Shown: in pieces, positions 33,101-41,600 of the stretch | Numbering within the stretch: position 1 is the stretch's first letter | Layout: every line of letters starts with the position of its first letter | From: Cudoniella acicularis | Lineage: Eukaryota > Ascomycota > Leotiomycetes > Helotiales > Helotiaceae | Length of the DNA stretch: 44,492 bases | Direction: 5' to 3' | Assembly: GCA_013054445.1 (NCBI GenBank) | Contig: JAAMPI010000297.1 | Location: forward strand, 1-44,492 | The notes under the pieces: model-generated | Databases searched by the model: none | What the model saw: the letters and a program-made list of their open reading frames with translations, nothing else | Told to the model about the DNA's origin: nothing | Translations under genes and position numbers: made by a program

Positions 33101-35954
33101 GTTGCAGCAAAGCGAGCTCGCAACATTGAATGCCGCTGCACGATCATCTCAATTGCTTCTCTTAATTCTTTCTTGTGAATCTGTCTGGAGACTCGCAAAT
33201 AGAAGCTCTGATTAAAATGGCCTTGTCCTTGGTTCGGGAGTTTGAAGTATAATTGCTGGATTGGTGACAGCTCGAAAGGAACTCCTATCTTTTCCTTGTA
33301 GGCCGATTGCTGAGCAAGAGCAGTTGTGCATTGTGCCAATTCAACAATAGGCTTCCGAAGAATATCTTGAACAGCGAGGCCAATTCCATTCTTCAAGCAC
33401 TGGTTCCTAACAAGCATGGCTGAGATAGAGTCTCCACCCAAACTCAAAAATGATCCATCGGAACCTATTTGGTTAATGTGGAGATTAAGCACGTGGCTCC
33501 AGATGATTTTCAGTCTGCCTTCTATTTCTGTCTGTGGCATCGAGGTTTGACTTCCAGTGGGAGATGCTCCATCAACCACCCGACGATATAAGTCTTCCTC
33601 CATGTTCTCTATCCAATTCGTAACCTGCTTCCGGTCTAGCTTTCCCGATGGTAAAAGGGGGATTTTTTCCACAACGATGATCATAACCGGCACCATGTAA
33701 ACAGGAAGCCAGGATGATAACCGGCTACGAATCATTTGCCGAGCACCAGCGAGACCATGCACAGGATTCAGAGTCGTAATTCCCAGGTCTTCAAATTGGG
33801 GTTCTTTTAACGAAATGACCGATATAAGCCGGCCTCGAGAGAAACCGGATTTGGGAAGAAGAACTAGCCCGTGCTTGATGGCTGAATCTGAAGCCAGATG
33901 GTACTCGATCTCCCCAATCTCAACTCGCTGGCCGTGAATTTTCACCTGGCTATCCTTACGCCCAACAAATTCCAGCGTACTATTCGAACAGAGGCGCACC
34001 AAATCGCCAGTCTTGTAGATTCTCCAGTCTTCCGAGATGTTCCAGTTTCGAAGCGTCCAAGGAGCTTTTAGGAGGAAAGATGCTGACGTCTTAGCGGGAT
34101 CTTTAAAGTATCCTCTCGCCAAAGTAGGCCCTTGTATCAACAGCTCTCCGATACATCCCGGTGGGACGAGTTTGGTGTTGTCTTTGGTATCGGTCACCCA
34201 CAAATGGACACCTGTGGCTTGTCCGATATTTGTTGGTGATGTCTCAAATGTAACGTGGGAGTTGACTACGGATGCTACCGCACATTCGCTTAGGCCGTAC
34301 CCATTGATCAACTTGATGTGCGACCACTTCCTTATATGGGATTCGGACATTGCCTCGCCGGCCAGGACTAGAGTTGTTAATCCAGGGACGTCCTCAGAAT
34401 CGATGAATTCGATAAACGACGGCGTAAGGACAGCCCAGTTAACTCGCAGCTCTCTGATGCAAAGAGTAATGTCATTTAGCCGCTGATCTTCTGAGGGGAT
34501 ACATATAACGCCGCCAAGTATTAAAGTAGTCATTATTTCTACCAGAGAGGCGTCAAAGACATGCGAGGCAAACTGGACGACACGTGACTCGGCACTCATC
34601 CCCATCGCTGGACCGTGGGCCTTTGCCCCCGAGCAGTATGAGCCATGCTCAATCATCGTTCCTTTCGGTTCACCCGTGGTTCCCGATGTCCAAATTAGAT
34701 ACGCGAGGTCTTTGCTGGAAACGGCTGGGAGTCGATCGTTGACGGAAAAAATAGGCAACTGATAAATCATGTCTTCGTCGACGGCGATGACTACATCCGC
34801 AACAGCGTCAAGCATCTTCGTGTATTGGCGGCTACAGATAATCAGCCCAGCTTCCACCCGAGCTATGAGACCTTGGAGCCGGGCGGCTGGGGCGGCTGGG
34901 TCAAGTGGGACAAATGCAGCGCCTGCTTTCATAACAGCAAGCATGGATACAACATTCCACGTGGATTTTTCGAAGCAGAGGGGAACAAAAGCACCCCGGC
35001 CAATGCCACGGGAAACCAGATAAAAGGCTAACCGATCCGAGAGCTGGTTGAGTAGCAAATAGGACATTGTTCCGTCTCCTGAGCATATCGCTTCCGTATC
35101 GGGTCGCTGTGACAAGTGGCCTCGAATAACGTCATGAATGCATCTTTTATCTTCGACTAGACTTTCGCCATTTAAGTGCAGTATCTGTTCCAGATCGTTC
35201 TCGCTCAGGTAATTTAAGTCATTGATGGAGGAGTGAGGATTCGTCAAGACCTGATCTAGCACAGTTTTGAACGTGCTTGCGACACTGGATGCCTGCTGGG
35301 CGGGCATCTGCGGGCCCCACCAATGCAGGAACATATCCATCTTCGTATCCGACACTTGGACCTCAAGGGAAATAGCAAACTGCTCTACCTGTCAGAACAC
35401 TCGGGAAGGGGAAATTGTTGTTCCGAACGAACCTTATCTGGACCAACTTCATAATCCGTTTTCAAGGTTGTCGCCTCGGCTTTCCCACCTGGCGTTCCGG
35501 AATATCTATGAAGAGACACAAGGGTGTTACACTGGTCCATGACTGCAATTGATCTGTTGAACTCAAGCATGCCTGCGTTGCTCAAGAGGGTCTGTTCTAT
35601 TGTCTGAGTGATGGATGTCAATCTGTCGAAGACCGTCCGGGTCATAGCCGGGCCAAGTAAGAGTTCCGAATTGCGCAACTCCCGGTACCAAAAACTCACA
35701 TCATCTTGACCTGTATAGCATCGAAGGACGAGAGCCCAGGTGGCCCTCACTACAGATGAGAATGCAAGTGGATCTTGCAAGAGGATACCCTGAAGATCTG
35801 CCAGTTGCGTGAGCTCCACCTTGATCGTTGCCGATCCTTGTTCATTGTAAAATTTTCCACCTAATCGAGGGAAGAGGCATGGAATTTCAGGAATCGCAAA
35901 TTCGGTTAAAGGAATTGAATTGTTCATAACTTCGTTCTTAAAATTGCTGGACAT
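12149..35954 (-). CDS. Giant multimodular non-ribosomal peptide synthetase (about 7,900 codons, three frame breaks)
   Basis: Assembles a peptide by the thiotemplate mechanism. Domain order: partial C, A1-T1-E1, C1-A2-T2, C2-A3-T3-E2, C3-A4-T4, C4-A5-T5-E3, C5-T6, C6-T7. Start: ATG at 35952-35954 (aaaATGtcc), the first in frame after a likely 5' UTR intron. Coding introns: 26752-26800 (inside A3, restoring SGTTGRPKG) and 14786-14841 (inside C5, joining AHDPSE to YVATLN). The stop is TAG at 12149-12151. Three joints need a one-base change: 35385-35390, 25182-25188 and 16609-16614. The rest is uninterrupted and all core motifs survive, so errors are at least as likely as decay. There is no thioesterase or reductase, so release is presumably by the terminal C domain. 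From memory, five A domains, alternating E domains and a C-T-C tail match the NPS4/NRPS4 (fusahexin-type) family. That identity is inference. Confidence 0.93.
12350..13890 (-). other. NRPS module 7: terminal C6 - T7 with inactive carrier site
   Basis: C6 has SHAQYDG (about 13482-13502), with FPVTDFQALAI at its start and a GRNADV segment where SGRD is usual. It fits a terminal condensation domain that could cyclise or release the peptide. T7 follows (about 12560-12350) with YELGGDIIGL. Isoleucine (12431-12433) stands where the phosphopantetheine-bearing serine should be, so this carrier cannot be primed. The last about 45 residues are basic and carry no domain. Confidence 0.8.
14080..15945 (-). 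other. NRPS module 6: C5 - T6, no adenylation domain
   Basis: C5 has NHAVIDG (about 15510-15530), the D-donor variant as expected after E3, and contains the coding intron 14786-14841. It runs directly into a carrier domain T6 with LGGDS (Ser at 14183-14185) and no A domain between. T6 looks loadable, so it either receives a sixth residue from another A domain of the same enzyme or merely holds the finished chain. Confidence 0.82.
16010..20610 (-). other. NRPS module 5: C4 - A5 - T5 - E3 (frame break in E3)
   Basis: C4 has HHALYDGW (about 20204-20227) and closely resembles C2. A5 (about 19305-17720) has FTSGSTGGPKG and LPSGKLDR. Its pocket residues read D-V-L-F-V-G-G-V-I-K, again aliphatic-looking. 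A5 holds an insertion before the MYRTGD motif (about 18130-18200) that the other A domains lack or have shorter. T5 has LGGDS with Ser at 17528-17530. E3 has HHLVIDMVSW (about 16955-16985) and NEGHGREPW. A run of six T on the coding strand (16609-16614) breaks the frame just before it. With five T it reads SRVFLSKTPAIFNEGHG, like the other E domains. Residue 5 is predicted D. Confidence 0.8.
20735..23965 (-). other. NRPS module 4: C3 - A4 - T4
   Basis: C3 has SHAICDG (about 23559-23579) after an epimerase. A4 (about 22590-21030) has FTSGTTGRPKA (the final Gly of the motif is Ala) and MSSGKMDR. Its pocket residues read D-A-M-L-V-G-A-V-I-K, very close to A3, so a similar aliphatic residue is likely. 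T4 has LGGDS with Ser at 20825-20827. No E follows, so residue 4 should be L. Confidence 0.82.
24010..28570 (-). other. NRPS module 3: C2 - A3 - T3 - E2 (frame break in E2)
   Basis: C2 has the classic HHALYDGW (about 28177-28200) for an L-donor. A3 (about 27275-25700) is split by intron 26752-26800, exactly at SGTTGRPKG. Its pocket residues read D-A-L-L-V-G-A-V-V-K, an aliphatic-type pocket. T3 has LGGDS with Ser at 25512-25514. E2 has HHLVVDVVSW (about 24950-24979) and NEGHGREPW. Near its start a run of seven A on the coding strand (25182-25188) shifts the frame. With six A the protein reads RARFGKNDQGIW, as in E1 and E3 of this enzyme. Residue 3 is predicted D if the domain is intact. Confidence 0.8.
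28690..31865 (-). other. NRPS module 2: C1 - A2 - T2
   Basis: C1 follows an epimerase and has SHAIMDG (about 31422-31442) in place of HHxxxDG, the variant seen in all three C domains of this protein that follow an E domain. A2 (about 30515-28990) has VIYTSGSTGMPKG and TSSGKLDR. Its pocket residues read D-N-A-D-S-G-C-I-N-K, unlike the four other A domains, so its substrate should differ clearly from theirs. T2 has LGGDS with Ser at 28804-28806. No E domain follows, so residue 2 should stay L. Confidence 0.82.
31950..35954 (-). other. NRPS module 1: partial C - A1 - T1 - E1
   Basis: The protein opens with only the C-terminal half of a condensation domain (35954 to about 35150, with RATWALVLRCYTGQDDVSFW). 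It lacks the HHxxxDG half, so it should not condense. A1 (about 35145-33630) has LIWTSGTTGEPKG and the terminal PSGKLDR. Its pocket residues by alignment to GrsA are D-A-V-V-V-A-G-V-A-K, fitting a small or aliphatic residue, and GYGLSE replaces the usual GYGPSE. T1 carries LGGDS with Ser at 33427-33429. E1 has HHLVIDLVSW (about 32865-32894) and NEGHGRE (about 32490), so residue 1 is predicted D. The frame break at 35385-35390 falls between the partial C domain and A1. Confidence 0.82.
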
Positions 35955-35983
35955 TTTCTCGATATCGTGTTCGTAATTTGAAA

Positions 35984-36042
35984 CTATAGAAAGAAGAGTC
36001 AGAGGTTTTCTATGCTGTCCCAGATCGACAATTATCACTTAC
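35984..36042 (-). other. Probable 5' UTR intron of the NRPS gene
   Basis: On the minus strand a perfect GTAAGT donor (36042 downward), a CTGAC branch-like site and a CTATAG acceptor (ending at 35984) bound 59 bases, ending 29 bases before the NRPS ATG. Joining the upstream open frame (ATG near 36228) through this intron runs into a stop, so the intron most likely lies in the leader and the upstream ATG would be a uORF if transcribed. Confidence 0.5.
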
Positions 36043-37384
36043 ATTAAGAGAGGAGGCGTTGTTGCTTTCTGAGCCGTATGAATCTGGAATACAGAGGGGT
36101 CCGTACAGGTAGGTAGCTGGAGTAAGATTCGATTTCTTTGAACTGAAGTCGTTCCAACAATTGTGTGGGCTTGAGTTTTGGTGGTGAGTTGTTGATAGAT
36201 TAACACACCCTTTAAGTCTCAAAATCATTAATCAACTCTAGAAGATCTCCTTCGCGTCCTGTGGGCATTCCTATTACCACATAAGACATTACCAATTGGC
36301 GCAATCGTACTAGCGCCAGCGATCTCCATTGAAAAGGGTCGTAGTATATCAGGATTACAAACTTCCTTGTGTGGCTATGAGCTGAGCTTGCCTCCCTACC
36401 TACAATCCCTTCCATGTCGATCTTTGGGAAATGGCCCTCATGCCGTTCTGGAAAGACACTTAAAAAGGGCAAAAATGTGGCAGGGCCACTCACTAGAGTG
36501 GATTGGAAAATGTTGATCATAGTGCTTTTTGGGAGAAGCTTTGGGGGCTTTGCAGTAATGTTACAGCTGGGTTAGAAGCCAAACAAGTCCAGATGGTCAA
36601 GAAGATGTCGCCATTGACTTCCAAATTAGCCCTTGTCTCGAGATACTGGAACTTCATCTGCTATAAAGGCCCTTTCCTCATTGGCGGTCATGGCCCAGGG
36701 TATGGAGCTTTGCCAGGAGGATTGCGGGGAGGCTTCAAGGGGGACGTTTCTCGTGGCCGACTCAGACTAGCGCCATGGCAAAGGAAACCAAATCGGGTGT
36801 ACTATGCTGGTAATGGTGGTTTCAGCAAGTATAGATAATGACAATAAAAATATACTACACTACAGTAATTACTGTCCTGCTCCCGGGTGAAATAAGGCCA
36901 GCTTGTGTAACGCTGTGGAAAACTTGTCGTGTTGAATACAGTAGCCATGGGATTTCTAGCATCCAGGCCTCTTCATGGTGTCCGAGAACTTGGGTGGAAC
37001 TGTCGCTCCTCGAGCCCCCGACTCTGGAATCCGACTATGATGTCAATGAAATGCTTGGGTTGGGACAGCAGGTGAGAAGGATACATGTTCTCAAATGTTG
37101 CCTTCGCCTTCGGCTCGCGCTGTTGAAGTCGTATGGGTGCGGTCTATGTCAGCTGATGGCGGCCCATTGCGTTGGAAATTTGTGGCTAAATTGCCTTGCT
37201 ACACAGCTACAGTTGACGGCACCACCGAGCTGCAAGTCGAAACAATGTATTCAGGGCCAGCAGCCCGCTGCACAAGTCTGCGCGAGGAGAGGGGCCGCAT
37301 CATGATCAACGATCGACAGCCACCAGAGCTGAGGTTAGCTGCGGCCAGGGTGAAAACTTCTGGTACTGCAACTCGGTGGCATGA

Positions 37385-37398
37385 CATGACATGTCATG
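37385..37398. repeat. Perfect 14-bp palindrome CATGACATGTCATG
   Basis: A self-complementary sequence inside the shared NRPS/ABC upstream region, preceded by another CATGA copy. A dimeric transcription factor could bind such a site, but no function is known. Confidence 0.3.
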
Positions 37399-37485
37399 AA
37401 GATGGGCAATGCAGCCAAACAGCGTCCGATTGCGTGGAATTCGAATGCCGGATGTGGGAAAATAGGAAGAGGACGCGATGCAAAA

Positions 37486-37515
37486 GCAGATGCAGATGCA
37501 GATGCAGATGTTGAT
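37486..37515. repeat. GCAGAT hexanucleotide microsatellite
   Basis: Four tandem GCAGAT units followed by a degenerate unit (GTTGAT) and GCAGA. It lies in non-coding DNA and is likely a length-variable microsatellite. Confidence 0.7.
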
Positions 37516-38691
37516 GCAGACGGGAAGAAGACCAGGAGCTCGAGGAACCCTCGAGCCCTGGATGTCAAAATTGCCTTTCGGCGTGGTGCGTGGCACAGAC
37601 CACCTGCATCGACCTTCCATTCTCGACTCGGCCTCTCGACTTCACAAATACCACATCAACTCCCTCAACATCGTTACCTCCTCTGCGCCCCACCACCAGC
37701 ACCACCAGCACAGCGACGCATGGCCATGGACGTAGCAATACACCCAGCAGGCTGCAGCGGCCCGTCTATCCCCTCGCATGCAATTTCGCCCTCTTATAGT
37801 ATCATATACTATACGACTCCGTCTCTTCACGCTCCTAAACAACGGTGTCAACAAACACCAAGCTAAAACGTCGATCATCGCCAGCGCCAGGGCAGAAGTA
37901 AATCATACATGATATCTCGTTCTATTACCCATTGCCCAACGATCGACTCTTCTAAATCCTGACCCACGAGCTTCTTCTGCAAGCTCTTCTTCCTCCACTG
38001 GTGCTAGCAAGCTCTTGATCTCCTCGCCCCGTCGTGGGGCCCATCTTTGTGAAATCGACTGATATGTAGCTGTTTAGTCTTGGTTTAAACCAACCTTGAG
38101 GCAGAGGATAGGTTCACATCCCTCCCACAAGATGAGGCAAGGCCCATTATTGCCCCCACAACACACTTGACGGTCTGGGGCTCTTCTCCTCGCTACCCGG
38201 GATATCACATTCCCCAGGATATCTTCCAAACATCCTCAGTACCCAATGCAACTCTATGCGTATTTGCGTTTTTCAAGGTCGATGATGAAATTCAATCACA
38301 CCTTGTTTTCATTTCTTTGATCTTCGAGCGCAGATCACAATCCTCCAGATTCCTCCTCTGCTGCTGATCGTTCCTCGCCCCAGTGGGAGTAGATGGCTGT
38401 GTGTCAATGAATGCTGGGGCCAGTGTACCCTTGCTCGACGCAGAGACCTTGAGAACTGTAGGAGAGAGGATGACAGTTCCCAAGCTAGGCCTTCCCCTCG
38501 CTGACTTTCCAGTCGGCCAGTAATAACTGGATTAGAAAAATGAAAGCAGCAAGCCAGACGTCCGCAGGCGTCCTCGCTTGGCATTAGCTCTGGTATAAAG
38601 CTTATACACGCAGTGCTACATTCTGAGGTCTTGTCTTTTTTTAATGAACTCACTGATTGCTCCCTAAAATCACCGCAAGTGCTTAGTGTAT

Positions 38692-41600
38692 ATGTTCAAG
38701 AATCTCATGGCGATGGCTTCCGCAACACCGCTATCCTGTTCTCAAGTCGATGATACATTTGGGCCGTATGCTGGAGCGTGCAGAGGGGGTTTCGACTTCA
38801 CACTGTTCTTCGAAGAAACCATTCTGTCAATTCTACCAACTGCTTTGATACTCTTCGTGGCACCTTTCCGTCTTCATTGCCTCTACAGAAAAGATACCAA
38901 AGTTGTACAAAGCATTTTGTTGCCCTCAAAATTGGTCGGTTACTCTTAGCCTTCTCTATCTATAAATCCATGGGCTTCCTTTGCTAACCAATGGGTTCAC
39001 TTACAGGTACTCTATACTATATATGAGATCATCGCACTATGTCTTGTGGTCAATTGGGCCAGCCCAAATATCGAAAAAACCCAGGCATCTTTCCCTTGTG
39101 CCATTATCACCCTCGTCGCCTACCTCATAATTCCGGTTATGTCTTATGGTGAACATACAAAAACAATCCGGCCGTCACTATTACTCAACGGGTATTTGTT
39201 GGTCTCGCTTCTTTGCGATGTCGTTCGTGCGAGAACTCTCTTGTTGCGAAACAATGACAAGACCTCTGGCGACTTTACAGCAGGTGTTGCATTGAAGTTT
39301 GTGATCTTGATCCTTGAAGCTGTTGAGAAGCAACGCATTCTTAAACCCGAACACCGGATGAGTTCGCCCGAAGCCACAAGTGGTATTTACAGTCAAAGTT
39401 TTTTCTGGTGGTTAAATCCACTTTTCCGAAGGGGCTTCCGTCAAACATTCGCTATCGACTATCTATATCAGCTCGACAAACACTTACTCTCTGGTTACAC
39501 TCATGGATTGCTGGACTCTTCGTGGATTAAGTCTCGCTCGGCATTCACAGATGTGCAATCACAGGGGGGCACCAACGAGGTCCTCCCATCGAGAGGCCCG
39601 AACACTCTTTTCTGGGCCACACTGCAGGCTTTGAAATGGCCCTTATCATATGCTGTTCTCCCTCGACTCTGTCTCACGGCATTCAATTTCTGCCAACCCT
39701 TCCTACTCAACAGTACAATAGATTTCTCCCAACATTCGGCTGGGCATGCATCAGTCAATACCGGCTACGGCTTAATTGGTGCCTATTTTTTGGTGTATAT
39801 AGGTATTGCAGTATGGCTACTCTCTGAACAATTTCAAACTTCCATTGTCAGCGCTAATATTCTCGAGCCAGGTATCGACAGGTCAGTTTCAACACTTGAC
39901 CTATCGGGTTGTCACGATGATCCGAGGTGGCCTCATATCTATGCTCTACCGCAAGGCAGGAGATCTCAGTCTCAATGGGACGGACCCAGCCTCATCAATG
40001 GTTCTAATGAGTGCTGATATCGAACGAATCACAACCGGGTGGCAAACGATACATGAACTTTGGGCGAATCTTCTCGAGGTTGCAATCGCAATATACCTCT
40101 TGAAAAGACAATTGGGAGCAGCATGTGCTGTCCCCATCGCTGTGGCAATTGGTAAATCCACTTTGCTAATTTATGAGCACATTATTAACGCGGGCGTGTT
40201 CTTAGTTTCGATGACGGGCTCTCTGGCCGTGACCAACCTCGTCATGTCTCGCCAAGCTATGTGGCTTAATGCTATAGAAAAGCGAATTTCTGCCACGACA
40301 ACAATGCTCGGTTCAATGAAGGGAGTAAAAATGTGCGGTCTTACTGACACCATGTCGAAAACACTTCACGGCCTACGCATAGATGAATTAAGAATATCTC
40401 GAAAGTTCAGAAAGCTTTTAATCTGGAATATGGGGTTGGGTGGGTTATCGTCTCTTGCTCACTTGACAAGTGATCTCTCTAACGTCATATCTTAGCCTAT
40501 ATAACCCCAGTAGCAGCCCCGATCCTCACATTTGCTGTCTTTTCAGTCATGGCCCGTAATAGGAAATATGGAGCAACACTTGACACCGCTCGAATATTTA
40601 CCTCATTGTCCCTCTTCACTCTTCTTGCAGATCCTCTTCAGTCGCTTGTCATGACGCTAGCCACCTTTATGGGCTCGGTTGGTTCTTTCCAACGTATCCA
40701 ACAATTCCTAACGTTGGATTCTCGAGTCGATAGTCGGAAATTCAATACTGTACAAAGCTCTCAGCATCGCCATACTTATATGCAACAAGAGGAAATTTCT
40801 CCTATTGAACTCGCCGACGACAGCGATGGCGAGAAGTCTCTTGTCGCGACTTTACAAGACAATCCTCCATTGTCCGATCTTTACGCTTTCGCCGTTTACG
40901 ACGGGTCCTTTGGATGGGACTCTAGTAAACGGCCTCTTCTCCACGATATCAACATGGCAGTTCCCCGCGGTAGCTTTACGATGATCGTTAGTCCTGTCGG
41001 ATGTGGAAAGTCCACTTTACTCAAGGCTCTCCTCGGTGAAATTCCCCCCCTTGGCGGCTATGTGCAATGCTGCTCTCCGGAGATTTCTTTTTGCGACCAG
41101 ACACCCTGGCATATGAACGGTACCATTCAACAGAGCATCATAGGCATCTCTAGTCTCGAACAAGCTTGGTACTCAATAGTAGTTCACGCGTGCGTATTAG
41201 ATGAAGACTTTCGGCAACTCTCTTATGGCGACCAGACATCGATTGGCAGTCAAGGGATTTCGCTATCTGGCGGACAGAGCCGCCGTATAGTACGTATCAT
41301 GGTTCATCCATTTCGAGTTTCGGGACTGACAAATTATAGGCATTGGCGAGGGCCGTATATGCCCGAAAGGACATTATTATACTTGACGACACATTCAGCG
41401 GCCTTGATTCTAACACAGAGAATCGTGTGTTCCATAACTTACTCGGGCCTACTGGAATACTGCGTAAGCAGCGAACCACTGCTCTGCTTGCTTCATCCTC
41501 GGGTAAGTAATTATGTCAATCCTTAAGGACGCCTACTTGCTGACATTTTCAAAGTAAAACGGCTTCCCTATACTGATCACATCGTCGTACTTAATGATGA

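Larger units (their letters stand above)
36043..38691. promoter_or_regulatory. Divergent intergenic region between NRPS and ABC exporter
   Basis: About 2.65 kb separating the leader of the minus-strand NRPS from the plus-strand exporter, so both promoters must lie here. Short frames (for example 36503-36838 + and 37396-37866 +) match no family and change composition without splice logic, so I call none of them. It contains a perfect 14-base palindrome around TGACATGTCA (37385-37398) and a short GCAGAT repeat (37486 to about 37515). No binding site can be assigned to a known regulator. Confidence 0.5.

Noticed and set aside
12149..35954. Several separate NRPS genes instead of one
   Set aside because: Every boundary between open frames falls inside a domain and is bridged by a consensus intron or a single base, and no promoter or stop-to-start spacing lies between them.
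12149..35954. Ferrichrome-type siderophore synthetase because of the T-C-T tail and nearby ferric reductase
   Set aside because: Three epimerization domains and five A domains with mostly aliphatic pockets do not fit the siderophore synthetase layout.
36010..36228. Upstream ATG frame as a first coding exon of the NRPS
   Set aside because: Splicing at the only good intron (35984-36042) puts the NRPS sequence out of frame and reaches a stop, so the ATG at 35954 is preferred.
36503..36838. Open frame of 111 codons in the NRPS/ABC intergenic region
   Set aside because: No recognisable domain, Gly/Arg-rich composition typical of chance frames, and no neighbouring exon that would extend it.
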